Positions 35,665 to 44,195 of a stretch of 64,000 nt of DNA are shown piece by piece (the first letter of the stretch is position 1; every line of letters starts with the position of its first letter). Origin of the DNA: G963701675 sp963701675 (GTDB taxonomy: Bacteria > Planctomycetota > Planctomycetia > Gemmatales > Gemmataceae); the NCBI GenBank assembly GCA_963701675.1, contig OY969623.1:2294001-2358000 (forward strand), written 5' to 3'. A model generated the notes under the pieces. That model worked only from the letters and a program-made list of their open reading frames with translations, ran no database searches and was not told the origin of the DNA. The position numbers and the translations under genes were made by a program.

Positions 35665-37350
35665 ATGACCGTACGCTCACATTGTTTTGGGATCGTTCCC
35701 GGACATTCGCAATCCGTTTTTGCAAGTTGGCCGCCCGGCGTGCCGTGTGAACGCATTCGTACATTTGGTATTAATCGCATTCCGGTTGCTGCCGTGAAAT
35801 GTACTCGTGGCGGTCCTGGGCCGTTGCCCCTTACATTTGCAAACGCCCGCCCATTTCGTTCCGGTGAAACGGGATGGTTGGAAACACTGCTGACGCTCTT
35901 CAGTCAGACGACACGTCTACCGCCGCCTAGCGAGCTACAGACCGTGATGTCCGTCCCGCCGCGTGTCTCGTCCGCAGACCGTGTGCGTTGCCGGGAAATC
36001 GGTGTTCGGTGTGGCTGGTCAAATCTTAGAATGTCGAGCCATGATGTGACTTTGGCGTTTGAAGGCCTCGGCAGATCATCCATCCCCGTAACTGCCCTTA
36101 TCGTCTTCACGGATTTTGACGGGACCGATCTTTGTCTGGTTACTGTTTTGAAGGGGACCGTGCGACTGCGTGGGTGCTTGCGGCTGGTATGCCTTGGTCA
36201 CCATGTTGCTGACGAAATTGTTTTGGCCTCCTGCCTTGCCCACTTAGAGAAAGACTTGCCTCACGAGGACGCAAGTTGCGTGGCACTTTGGTCCGAAGTG
36301 CGCAAACTCCGTCACCAGTTAACCAGCAGTGCAGCGGGGGCTATTGAGCTGATTGACCCCAACTGGGCATTGGAACAACCGGTTACGTTGTCCCTCGCAC
36401 GCGATGATTTGTGGCCGGGCCTTCGCACCGACGTATGTGCCGTTATTGATGCCGCAAAGGACTTGGTGAAACGGCATGCCGTGAGCGGTGAGAAACTTGA
36501 TCGGATTGTGCTCGCCGGCGGCGGCGTGTTGAGTTGGGACCAGACCCGAGCAGCATTCGCTGCAGAGTGGTCTTGTCCAGTTAGCCTAGCCCGTCCGCAT
36601 GCCGCGGCCATCGGGGCCGCTATGTTCGCTGCCGAGCCCGAAGACTTCCTCAGCGATCTTAACGCGCCGGCAGACGAGACGTGGTCGCGCGCATGGGAAA
36701 CTCTGCCGTCACGGGCTTCCGCCGTCCAAGTTGGCATCAATGTCTTGGAAGCGTCGCATGCAACCTTCGCTTCTGATCCGGTGCCAATCGAACGTGACTT
36801 CCGAAGCGCCTTGGACACGATTTGGAGTTACCTTCGTGGCGTCGGCAGCGAAAACCCCGAACGTGCCCGGACGTTACTCTCCGACATACTAGAGAAAGCC
36901 GAGTTGCTGCGAACTAGCTTTCACGAGCCTGAGCCTCCCCTCAATGAAGTCAAGCAAAACGCAGAAATTGCATTGGCAGAGTTGGTACTCCGCAATGGCG
37001 ACCTCAAAGAGGCCGTGAGCATCGCGCACTTCGCACAATCCAATGCACCTGATGACTCAATCGTGTTTCGGCAGATGATAGATGTCCACATCCAAGCTTC
37101 CGATGCTTGTCAGGACCACGTCGAGGCGTTGAATTGGTTGCTCTGCGCCCACTCCCACGATCAGAATTGCAAACGGGTACACCAGCAGCTGGCGGATCGC
37201 TATCGCTTGCACGCGCGGGCACTCGAAGACAGTGGCATGACTGTTGAGGCACTGGACGCCGCTCAACGAAGCCTCGTTTTTGAACCGTTCAACGAGGGCG
37301 GCCGAGCGCTTGCTAAACGCCTGTCCGCATTGACTCACGCCCAGGCATGA
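35665..37350 (+). CDS. Inactive Hsp70 homologue fused to TPR repeats
   Basis: This 561-residue protein starts at ATG 35665, 22 bp after an active Hsp70 gene. The actin-like fold is recognisable but its catalytic motifs are gone: the start reads FGIVPGHSQSVFAS where Hsp70 has GIDLGTT, the second phosphate motif reads VFTDFDGTDLCLV for DLGGGTFDV, and LGHHVADE stands for LGGEDFD. The adenosine region is better kept (LDRIVLAGGGVLSWDQTRAA, RPHAAAIGAAMF). The C-terminal 200 residues are TPR helices (AEIALAELVLRNGDLKEAVS, MTVEALDAAQRSLVFEPFNE). It probably works as a scaffold or pseudo-enzyme partner of the Hsp70 next to it. Confidence 0.75.
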   Translation: MTVRSHCFGIVPGHSQSVFASWPPGVPCERIRTFGINRIPVAAVKCTRGGPGPLPLTFANARPFRSGETGWLETLLTLFSQTTRLPPPSELQTVMSVPPRVSSADRVRCREIGVRCGWSNLRMSSHDVTLAFEGLGRSSIPVTALIVFTDFDGTDLCLVTVLKGTVRLRGCLRLVCLGHHVADEIVLASCLAHLEKDLPHEDASCVALWSEVRKLRHQLTSSAAGAIELIDPNWALEQPVTLSLARDDLWPGLRTDVCAVIDAAKDLVKRHAVSGEKLDRIVLAGGGVLSWDQTRAAFAAEWSCPVSLARPHAAAIGAAMFAAEPEDFLSDLNAPADETWSRAWETLPSRASAVQVGINVLEASHATFASDPVPIERDFRSALDTIWSYLRGVGSENPERARTLLSDILEKAELLRTSFHEPEPPLNEVKQNAEIALAELVLRNGDLKEAVSIAHFAQSNAPDDSIVFRQMIDVHIQASDACQDHVEALNWLLCAHSHDQNCKRVHQQLADRYRLHARALEDSGMTVEALDAAQRSLVFEPFNEGGRALAKRLSALTHAQA

Positions 37351-37396
37351 TTCCGATCTGCGCCGCACCCTGAGGCGTCGCCTCGGAGGACGATTC

Positions 37397-38404
37397 ATGC
37401 ACGGGACGGCAAATTCGATCGATCCGGAAGTATTCGTCAGCTACGCCAGCCGGAATCGAGAACGAGTCGTGCAGCTTGCGGGCGATCTGGAATCGGCGGG
37501 GGTAACGATTTGGCGGGACCAGACTGAGATATTGGGCGGGGAGAATTACGGCCCAAAGATTGTACACGGTATCAAGAACTGCAAGGTATTGCTGCTGGTG
37601 TGTACAGATGCCTCGATGCGCTCCAGAAACGTCAAGCAAGAAATTCAACTTGCCTGGCATTATGGCCGGCCCTATCTGCCGCTGTTGGTGGAGCCGATCA
37701 ACAACTATCCCGAGCAAGTGCAATATTGGCTGGAGGGCTGGCAGTGGATTGAAGTGCTGGATAGACCGGCTGCGCGGTGGCTTCCCCAGGTATTGCAGGC
37801 GTTGGCTAAGGCTGGAGTGAATTCCAAGCTGCCAACTACCGTTACCGGGGAGCCACTTGTCGAACCAACTCCGCCGGCCCACGGATTGGAAGGCCTGCGG
37901 GTGCTGGCTCGGTTTACCGACCAAATCTGGCCGGTGCCGGCCGATCGCGTCCAGCGCGGCGCCAGCCGCTCCGCACTTCGCGATTTGGGCGCTCCGCAAG
38001 ACGGCGTGCAACACGGCCTTCGGCTGGGCAGCCGTGTTTGCCTGGCCATCGAGTCGGACCGCGACGGCCACCTGCTGCTGCTTGACGAGGGTACGTCGGG
38101 GAAGCTCTATTGCCTGTGCCCGTCGGCCTTTGCGCCGGAAACACGCCTGGTGGCTGGCCGCTCCTACTTGCCGCAGCAGGCTTCGCGCTACGACGCGTTC
38201 GTGGTTTCCGGGAACCCAGGCCGCGAGCACCTGCTGGCGATTCTCACGGACGCACCGCTCGGATTGGAGTGGATACCAAATAAGCCGAAGGTTCCCGCCC
38301 GCGTGCTCAGCCCGGTCGACATCGACACATTGCTGGCCCGCATACACGAACTGGAGGCAAACCGTTGGACGGCGCTGTCGACGTACTTCGACGTGATCGT
38401 TTGA
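37397..38404 (+). CDS. TIR-domain protein with C-terminal DUF4384 domain
   Basis: Last gene of the block; the ATG at 37397 lies 8 bp after CGGAGGA. The N-terminal 135 residues are a TIR domain: VFVSYASRNRERVVQLAGDL, IWRDQTEILGGENY, CKVLLLVCTDASMRSRNVKQ with E82 next, at the position of the catalytic Glu of NAD-cleaving TIR enzymes, and YLPLLVEP. After a linker the C-terminal half is a DUF4384-like beta domain (HLLLLDEGTSGKLYCLCPSA, RYDAFVVSGNPG, HLLAILTDAPLG). The same domain sits behind the kinase at 8159. TIR enzymes often kill or stall cells by destroying NAD; here the TIR is likely a second effector beside CHAT. NADase activity is inferred. Confidence 0.88.
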   Translation: MHGTANSIDPEVFVSYASRNRERVVQLAGDLESAGVTIWRDQTEILGGENYGPKIVHGIKNCKVLLLVCTDASMRSRNVKQEIQLAWHYGRPYLPLLVEPINNYPEQVQYWLEGWQWIEVLDRPAARWLPQVLQALAKAGVNSKLPTTVTGEPLVEPTPPAHGLEGLRVLARFTDQIWPVPADRVQRGASRSALRDLGAPQDGVQHGLRLGSRVCLAIESDRDGHLLLLDEGTSGKLYCLCPSAFAPETRLVAGRSYLPQQASRYDAFVVSGNPGREHLLAILTDAPLGLEWIPNKPKVPARVLSPVDIDTLLARIHELEANRWTALSTYFDVIV

Positions 38405-38446
38405 CCCCATATCGTAAAAAAGTCAGCCGACGTGCAAATGGGGTGA

Positions 38447-38713
38447 ACTAGGCCAACGAGATTTGCGCACAATCGTTCACTGGAATGCTCGCCAGTTTTG
38501 CTTTGGTCGGAGAAGTCGTCGATGCATGGCGCGGGGGAAGTGCGCACGAGAATTCATTCGCACATTCGCGTTAGGCCGCGCGAGTCACAAGCACGCGCGG
38601 AAGGTGACGACGGCCGGATCGGAATTCAACGCGGAGTTCGAGCTTCGCACCTGGTTGACCTTTGACGAGCACCTGCGGTTCAGACTTTGCCGCCGCAACG
38701 AGACTACCGGTGT
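38447..38713 (-). pseudogene. Inverted, internally deleted 3' end of an integrase-core transposase element
   Basis: The minus strand reads LVAAAKSE then VLVKGQPGAKLELRVEF and RHLPRVLVTRAA with a stop, followed by the element's right-end noncoding DNA. It is an inverted copy of 39297-39735, lacking about 170 bp between the two coding blocks. The catalytic core is absent. Confidence 0.75.
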
Positions 38714-38725
38714 AGTGGTCAAGCG

Positions 38726-38806
38726 ACTTTTTGACGCACGTCCGTACACTTGCGCCGAAGTTTCGGGGCTTGGATTGGGAGCTGAACGGATGTGCGTCAA
38801 AACCAC
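38726..38806. repeat. Palindromic MITE-like element, copy 2
   Basis: Imperfect arms (38726-38749 and 38784-38806, sharing GACGCAC.TCCGT) flank an inner stem GCGCCGA (38752-38758), loop AGTT, and TCGGGGC (38763-38769, one mismatch). Same architecture as 7615-7701 and 58555-58635 but more degraded. It sits between the inverted transposase fragments. Confidence 0.6.
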
Positions 38807-38949
38807 ACCACCCATCCTGAAAGTGAGTTCGCCTTGTTGATTCGAAGCGAGCGTAAGGTCGAGATGGATATCGATCCCAAGGTGATTGGTGAACTGCAGA
38901 AATTGCTGCAGAAAGCCGTCGGCAATCGCGGGGATGACGAAGATTAAGG

Positions 38950-39600
38950 GCCAAGGGACAAAACCATCATCTCGGATACCACCGTCGGAAACATCCTGCG
39001 CGCCCACGGCGTGAAACCGGCTGCCAAGCGACGTCTCCGCGCTGTCCCATTCGGGAGCGTGGGTGTTGTCGCCGGCATCGATGGCTGGGCTGCCGGAGCC
39101 GTCTTGTGTCCCGTCTCGGCAAAGGGCCCCGGCATTTGATTGCCGATCAAGGCATGCAGTTCAGCGGGGAGGTCTTTTCGGATTGGTGCCGTCACCGCGG
39201 GATACGTCAACGCTTCGGCGCCGTTGGGAAGCAAGGCAGCATCGCCGTCATCGAGCTTATGATTCGAACGGTCAAGCAAGAATGTACGCGTGCCTTGCCG
39301 ATAGTCTCGTTGCGGCGGCAAAGTCTGAAGTGGGAGTTGCAAATATTCTTGGACTGGTATCATGCCGACCGTCCCCATACGGCACTCAAAGGAGCGACAC
39401 CGGACGAGATCTATTACGGCACGCGTCCGGCCTGTCGTCGTCCGCGTTTCGAGCCGCGTCCGGGATGGCCCCGGGCGTCGCCGTGTGCGCAGCCGCGGGT
39501 ACTCGTCAAAGGTCAACCAGGTGCGAAGCTCGAACTCCGCGTTGAATTCCGCTCCGGTCGTCGTCACCTTCCGCGCGTGCTTGTGACTCGCGCGGCCTAA
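38950..39600 (+). pseudogene. Integrase-core transposase, rearranged
   Basis: A short block reads ISDTTVGNILRAHGVKPAAK (region before the catalytic core). The first catalytic Asp region is then missing, and from 39106 the frame gives RHLIADQGMQFSGEVFSDWC (second Asp), GKQGSIAVIELMIRTVKQEC (Glu region), WYHADRPHTALKGATPDEIY and the C-terminus RHLPRVLVTRAA ending at TAA 39598-39600. The deletion and mismatched frames make it non-functional. A related C-terminus occurs inverted at 38447 and again at 63433, so this is a repeated IS family of the genome. Confidence 0.8.
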
Positions 39601-39735
39601 TGCGAACGTGCGAATGAATTCTCGTGCGCACTTCCTCCGCGCCGTGCATCGACGAATTCTTGGACCAAAGCAAAAACTAGCCTACATTCCAGTGAACGAT
39701 TGTGCGCAAATCTCGTTGGCCTACTTCACGGGACC
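39601..39735 (+). repeat. Right end of the integrase-core IS family
   Basis: About 135 bp of noncoding DNA after the transposase stop is repeated nearly exactly (inverted) at 38447-38580 and, more diverged, at 63480-63605. Its outer 40 bp (GTGAACGATTGTGCGC, then AAATCTCGTTGGCC) resemble the arms of the palindromic elements. Confidence 0.7.
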
Positions 39736-39771
39736 TGTCGCTTGGGCAGCAAGAGATAAGTCGCCGTTGCG

Positions 39772-40450
39772 TTACAACGGAAGAGCCAGATCGAATTCGA
39801 ACACATCCGCGGGCTTCGCACGACTATGCACCGGGTTGGTTGCGCTGGATGCTGCGGCGACTAGAACGTATCCGGAGTCGCAGGTCTCAACCGAGGATCC
39901 TTGGTTTCTAGGTGCATCGGCGACAACGATTCGAACCGAGTCGGATGGCACGGAGGAGGTCAGAATGAAAGTTGACTGCGATAGGGTGTCGCGCCAATTG
40001 GTCCTACCAACGAGCGGCGCCAGAGTGTTGCAGGAAGCAGCAAATGGATCCTCACAAAGCCGAATTGCCGCAAACGACGACACTCCGTTCTCCGCGTGTC
40101 CTCCCGCGAGAATGATCTTGTTGTCTGTCGGCTGTACGGCCATAGCGAAAACCGAATCTCCTCGGGTCGGAAAGAAATTCGATGCAATGTCCGTATTAGC
40201 CTCAAAAACGCCATTTGCACTAAGGCGTCCGCCGTAGAACTTGCTTACGTTTCCCAACGGGTTTCCAGCGACAACGATCTTGCCGTTGTGCAAAGTAACC
40301 CTGGTCGCCTCACCACCAAGCGGAAGCTCATTGCTTGCATCCAAAATAACTTTACCATTCTCGGCGAAGTCAACGTCATCGATGATGCCGTCAGCCTTAA
40401 GGCGTGTAACGGCGAAATCGTTGCCGTTGGTGCCGTGGCGCCTGCCGTTG
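39772..40450 (-). pseudogene. Delta-60-repeat exported protein, C-terminal part
   Basis: The minus frame, open from about 40450, reads NGNDFAVTRLKADGIIDDVD, then ENGKVILDASNE and TLHNGKIVVAGNP, and FAMAVQPTDNKIILAGG. These are delta-60 repeats (about 50-60 residue units with a QPDGKI-like core, forming a propeller or solenoid). It ends at 39772. The central part of the gene lies in another frame; the switch is at about 40440-40470. With 40245-41371 and 42600-42822 it makes up one broken gene. Confidence 0.7.
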
Positions 40451-41371
40451 TCTTACCAACAACGACGATACGTATTTGCAAGCCGACGGGCTGTAACATT
40501 ATGTCCGCGGCCTGATCGGCAGCTCCGGGTTGAAAATCAATCACGCTGACGCCATGTATGCCGCTGTTTCCAAAAGCGACCAATTCGCCTCTATGGTCCA
40601 GCTTGGCCACCGCCATATCCACTTCCTCTGAAGGCGATATGGTAGTGCCAGCCACAAAAATGCTCAGATCGTCAGTTGTCGCGACCAGGCTCGAGGGCTC
40701 AGCAGACATGCCGATCTCGATCAACCGCGTCCCCATTTTTCCCGAGCAGGAAGGTACACTTTGGCCAAAGTCTGAATCCATCGCGCCATCGACGTTCATA
40801 CGTCCCACACCGAAATGAAACCCGGCAGCATCTTCACGCTTTTTTACGGCTGCACTTATCAAATACTTGTCATTCGTGCGGTCCTGGTCCTTGTTCTGAA
40901 TCCAGATGTCACTCGGATAGTTAAAGCGCCAAACCTCTGGCACCGGAGGATTACCAATGCAAGAATTTGCGAACGGTACGATTTTTTTCCCGTTGCCATC
41001 CACACCATCTCCAATGCTGAACCCGGTCAATGGTCCAACGGGACCGTCGCAACCTTCTAGTTTGTCGTCAATGCTTCCGTCTTCGCAAAGTCGCATAACT
41101 CCCATCGGGTGGATCGCCTCGTCGTACGCAGGATCAAAAGTTGGTCCTGTTACCACGATTCGCCCGGCATCATCGATCGCCACCCCGGTCAATTGCTCAA
41201 ATGGACCGAGGTCTGGCACGGTTTCAAAGCGATCACTGCCGTCAAAGTCGACGATCACCTTACCCGCGTTGCCGAAATGCTGCGTGTCTAGGGTGCCGTC
41301 GGAGTTCAGTCGGACCACGGCCCAATCCGAGTTGTTAGTAGCCGTAGGATGAGCCGCAGCTCCAACTAGTA
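40245..41371 (-). pseudogene. Delta-60-repeat exported protein, central part
   Basis: The central segment contains DWAVVRLNSDGTLDTQHFGN, AGKVIVDFDGSDRFETVPDL, GVAIDDAGRIVVTG and further repeats with MRLCEDGSIDD. Its left end (high coordinate) is the exact insertion point of an IS630 element: removing 41372-42597 and one TA restores KIVLVLVGAAAHPT in frame with the N-terminal part. At about 40440-40470 the repeat pattern moves to another frame, and the last 35-40 codons of this frame are noise. The two lesions together make the gene a pseudogene unless the frameshift is a sequencing error. Confidence 0.75.
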
Positions 41372-41376
41372 GTCCG

Positions 41377-42003
41377 TCACTCAGGAAGTGACGGGTAAAG
41401 TTGGCGGAGTTTGATGCGGGCATCGTGCGTGGTGAAGCGCCACTTGACTTCGACCATTCGCTCGTTGCGATCATTCTCCCACGGCCCGACCGCGCGACGC
41501 AGTTGTGGAATGCTTCCGATACGCCGGTCGAGGCATTGGCGTGTCAATGCGCTTAGTTCGATCTCGGCCATGTTGAGCCAACTGCCGTGTTTGGGGGTGT
41601 AATGCCACTCCAGCTTGTTCGCAATCCGACGCGCTTGCTCGGCCGGAAATGTCTCATACAGACAGGCCGGCGTGTGCGTGTTGAGATTGTCGACCACCAG
41701 CACCACCCGCTCGGCGTCGGCATGCAGTTCTTCGACCAGCCAGCGCAACACCTCCGCGAAGTCTTTGGCCGTGCGCCGCTCGGTTACTTGCACCGCCCGC
41801 CAACCCAACAACGGCTCGAAAACCATGAACAGATTGGCCACCCCATGACGGCGGTATTCATAGTCATACCGCATCCGCCGCCCCGGCGCTGCACGCAGGG
41901 GTCGGCGTACCTCCTCCACGAGTTGCTTGGGCACTTCGTCCACACAAACCAACGGCCGCAACGGGTCGTACGGCCGGTGATATACGTCGAGGACATCCTC
42001 CAT
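41377..42003 (-). CDS. IS630 transposase, DDE catalytic part (ORF B)
   Basis: This 208-residue frame carries the RNase-H-like core of an IS630 transposase: RPLVCVDEVPKQL (first Asp), RVVLVVDNLNTHTPACLYET (second Asp) and HGSWLNMAEIELSALTRQCL (catalytic Glu), all intact. The frame is open further upstream to the region behind ORF A's stop (KPHLKEQWCIPPTQSAEFVA), so translation most likely enters by frameshifting from ORF A at the A7 run near 42074. The element therefore looks intact and possibly active. Confidence 0.88.
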   Translation of the reverse strand: MEDVLDVYHRPYDPLRPLVCVDEVPKQLVEEVRRPLRAAPGRRMRYDYEYRRHGVANLFMVFEPLLGWRAVQVTERRTAKDFAEVLRWLVEELHADAERVVLVVDNLNTHTPACLYETFPAEQARRIANKLEWHYTPKHGSWLNMAEIELSALTRQCLDRRIGSIPQLRRAVGPWENDRNERMVEVKWRFTTHDARIKLRQLYPSLPE

Positions 42004-42065
42004 GCGGGCGACGAACTCGGCCGACTGCGTCGGTGGGATGCACCATTGCTCCTTGAGGTGCGGTT

Positions 42066-42521
42066 TCAGGGCGTTTTTTTGAGGACGCGTCGCACGGTCT
42101 CGTACGAGATGTCGTCGACAACCTCCAGTTCAACCAAACGGCCCGCCAGCAATTTCAAAGTCCAAGCAGCGCGTCCATCGGGAGGGGCCGAGCAAGCCAA
42201 GGCAATGAGTCGCGCCTCCGCCCGGCCATCCAACTTGCGTGGCCGACTCGGCTCGTCCTGCGGCTTGCGGTATAAGGCCGCTTCTAAGCCGCGCTCAACA
42301 AAGCGTTGTCGGACCCGCTCTACCGTCCGCACCCCGACCTCCAGCGCATCCGCGATTTCCACATCCGTTAACGCTGGCCGGGCATCAGGCTGGTCTGCTT
42401 GCAGAAGTACCCTCGCCCGCGTCAGAGTTAAAGCCGACGTTTTTCCCCGTGACACCATGCGGGAGAGATGTTCACGTTCTTCATCAGTCAACGTTACCAC
42501 GTACTTCTTGTTGGACACCAC
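42066..42521 (-). CDS. IS630 transposase, DNA-binding part (ORF A)
   Basis: The start is GTG 42521 (or GTG 42518), 4-6 bp after AAAGGAG; the frame is open upstream to 42581. The roughly 150-residue product has a helix-turn-helix of the IS630 type: SALTLTRARVLLQADQPDAR, TDVEIADALEVGVRTVERVR, FVERGLEAALYRK, and ends VRRVLKKTP. A run of seven A (minus strand, 42074-42080) just before the stop would allow a -1 slip into ORF B to make the complete transposase. Confidence 0.85.
   Translation of the reverse strand: MVSNKKYVVTLTDEEREHLSRMVSRGKTSALTLTRARVLLQADQPDARPALTDVEIADALEVGVRTVERVRQRFVERGLEAALYRKPQDEPSRPRKLDGRAEARLIALACSAPPDGRAAWTLKLLAGRLVELEVVDDISYETVRRVLKKTP
42074..42080 (-). promoter_or_regulatory. 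A7 slippery run joining IS630 ORF A and ORF B
   Basis: On the minus strand CTCAAAAAAACGCCC is read CTC AAA AAA ACG in ORF A and ends at TGA three codons later. A -1 slip gives AAC GCC CTG AAA CCG, leading into the catalytic ORF B. Frameshifting at poly-A is established for several IS630-family elements. Confidence 0.6.
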
Positions 42522-42599
42522 GGACTCCTTTCCGATGGGTAGGAAAGGAGTTATTTCAGCTGACCGCACACTGCCCGTCAACTGGAACGTGATGGTCTA

Positions 42600-42822
42600 C
42601 TAGTACTATTTTCCCATCAGGCTGTACAGCGGCGGCTTTGACGTAGCCTTCAAAGTCCGTAACTTGCACGTTCCCAAATGCAGAGTCGACCGTCCAACTG
42701 AGCAAGCACCGGGACTCTAAGGTCTCCAAAACTGGCCGAACGAACGATCGGGGAAGTGCATAGCTCCGTGGAGTCCTGGCATGAGTGTTCCTTAAGCCAA
42801 AGGCGAGTGCTAACCGCGACAT
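42600..42822 (-). pseudogene. Delta-60-repeat exported protein, N-terminal part
   Basis: The start is ATG 42822, with AAGGA about 6 bp upstream. The leader is basic and leads into the planctomycete motif LETLESRCLLS, followed by VDSAFGNVQVTDFEGYVKAA and VQPDGKIVLV, the first delta-60 repeat. At 42598 the coding sequence is interrupted by the IS630 element and resumes at 41371. The intact gene would have encoded a surface-exposed or exported repeat protein of about 600 residues. Confidence 0.75.
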
Positions 42823-43205
42823 GGGCGTCCTTGTTTGAGTGATGAATGAGAATCGGTGAGTGAAGAAGAATGTATGAACGCCAGCATTGCGATCAAGGCT
42901 AGCGACCCGGCTTCGCAAACTCATGTCGGAAGAGGTTTATCGCAACACTGCAAGTTGCACTCTGCTCGACCCGAACCGTTGGCAGATCGTCCTCCTTGCG
43001 ACAAGAGCAACGCTGCGTTCGCCTTGTCTGCTGTGCTTGTCGACGCGCGGACACGGGCGCCGGCTCGATGGAGGAAACTTCAGCGGTTGCGTTAACGTCT
43101 TGCGAACCATCGCCATGAATTCATCGGCGAGGTCCAGCGCTGTGGCTACCTCCGCATTCATCGCGCGAACTGCTTCCAACTGGCCCCCGTAAACGGCGCC
43201 AACCG
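42823..43205. other. Upstream region of the delta-60 gene with ISL3-like relic
   Basis: No intact gene. At 43084-43203 the minus strand reads LEAVRAMNAEVATALDLADE then FMAMVRKT, which resembles a short block of ISL3-type transposases (sEVaaalxLaxeFaxMvR). The match is short, so I treat it as a possible relic only. Confidence 0.35.
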
Positions 43206-44195
43206 TCCGACACGGAGCAGCAGCCGTGTTTGTTGGTCGTGCCCGCATCGTTGATCGGCAATTGGATGCAGGAACTGACTCGCTTCGCTCCTTCCATTCG
43301 CGTGTTCGTCGCGCACCGTTCGGAATGTCCGGCCGACGAACTGGGTCGCATTGCCCCCGACCCGACGAAAACCCTCCAGGGGTACGATTTGGTGATAACG
43401 ACGTACGGCCTGGTTCGGCGGCAGGACTGGCTCGAGAAAACACGCTGGCCGCTCATCATTCTCGACGAGGCCCAAGCGATCAAAAACGCAGGTTCCAATC
43501 AAACGCGTGCACTCAAGAAACTCCAAGCGGGCTGCCGTCTCGTGCTCACCGGCACGCCGGTCGAGAACCATCTCGGCGACCTATGGTCGCTCTTCGATTT
43601 CTGTTGCCCCGGCTTGCTTGGTTCAGTCGCGCAATTCAAGCAATACGTCAAGCGGCTCAATCAAGGCCAAGATGCGCACGCTTTTGCCGGGCTGCGCCGG
43701 CTGGTTCGCCCGTACATCTTGCGCCGGCTCAAGACCGACCCCCACATCGTCCTCGACTTGCCCGAGAAAACGGAAATGCGCGCGGAATGCGGCTTGTCGA
43801 AGAAACAGGCCGCACTCTACGAGGGCGCCGTCGACGACCTGGAGGAGCGGCTGGAAAACAGCGAAGGCATGGCGCGGCGCGGCTTGATTCTATCTACGCT
43901 CATGCGCCTCAAGCAGATCTGCAATCATCCGGCGCAATATCTTGGCGGCGCCTCCTATCCGCCGCACGAGAGCGGCAAGTTCGACCGTCTGCGCTTGCTC
44001 TGCGAGCCGATTGCCGAGCGGCAGGAGAAGGTGCTTGTTTTCACGCAGTTTCAAACGTTGACGGAGCCGTTGGCAGTGTTTCTCGCCGAGGTTTTCGGCC
44101 AGGCCGCTTGGTACTGCACGGCGCCACGCCGGTTCGCAAGCGCGGCGAACTGGTGCGGACGTTTCAGGATGAACAAGGGCCGCCATTCTTCGTGA
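43206..44195 (+). pseudogene. SNF2-family helicase, truncated and frameshifted (first part)
   Basis: The frame from about 43206 gives a SWI2/SNF2 ATPase lacking its Walker A region: CLLVVPASLIGNWMQELTRF (motif Ia), IILDEAQAIKN (DEAQ box), VLTGTPVENHLGDLWSLFDF (motif III), RPYILRRLKTDP and LMRLKQICNHPAQYLGGA, then KVLVFTQFQTLTEPLAVFLA (helicase C part). At about 44100 the frame is lost. The missing N-terminus (the GLGKT region) means it cannot hydrolyse ATP. Such helicases are common in planctomycetes and in some defence systems; this copy is a relic. Confidence 0.85.

Larger units (their letters stand above)
41372..42597 (-). mobile_element. IS630-family insertion sequence with TA target duplication
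   Basis: A 1226 bp element. Imperfect terminal inverted repeats of about 24 bp (41372-41395 and 42574-42597; shared pattern GnCCnTCAC, then GACGGG) are flanked by duplicated TA (41370-41371 and 42598-42599), as expected for IS630/Tc1-mariner elements. It carries two overlapping-frame transposase genes reading left and interrupts the delta-60 gene precisely. Confidence 0.88.

Noticed and set aside
42856..43230. Short rightward frames upstream of the SNF2 relic
   Set aside because: No motif and poor composition; better explained as noncoding DNA plus a possible ISL3 relic on the other strand.
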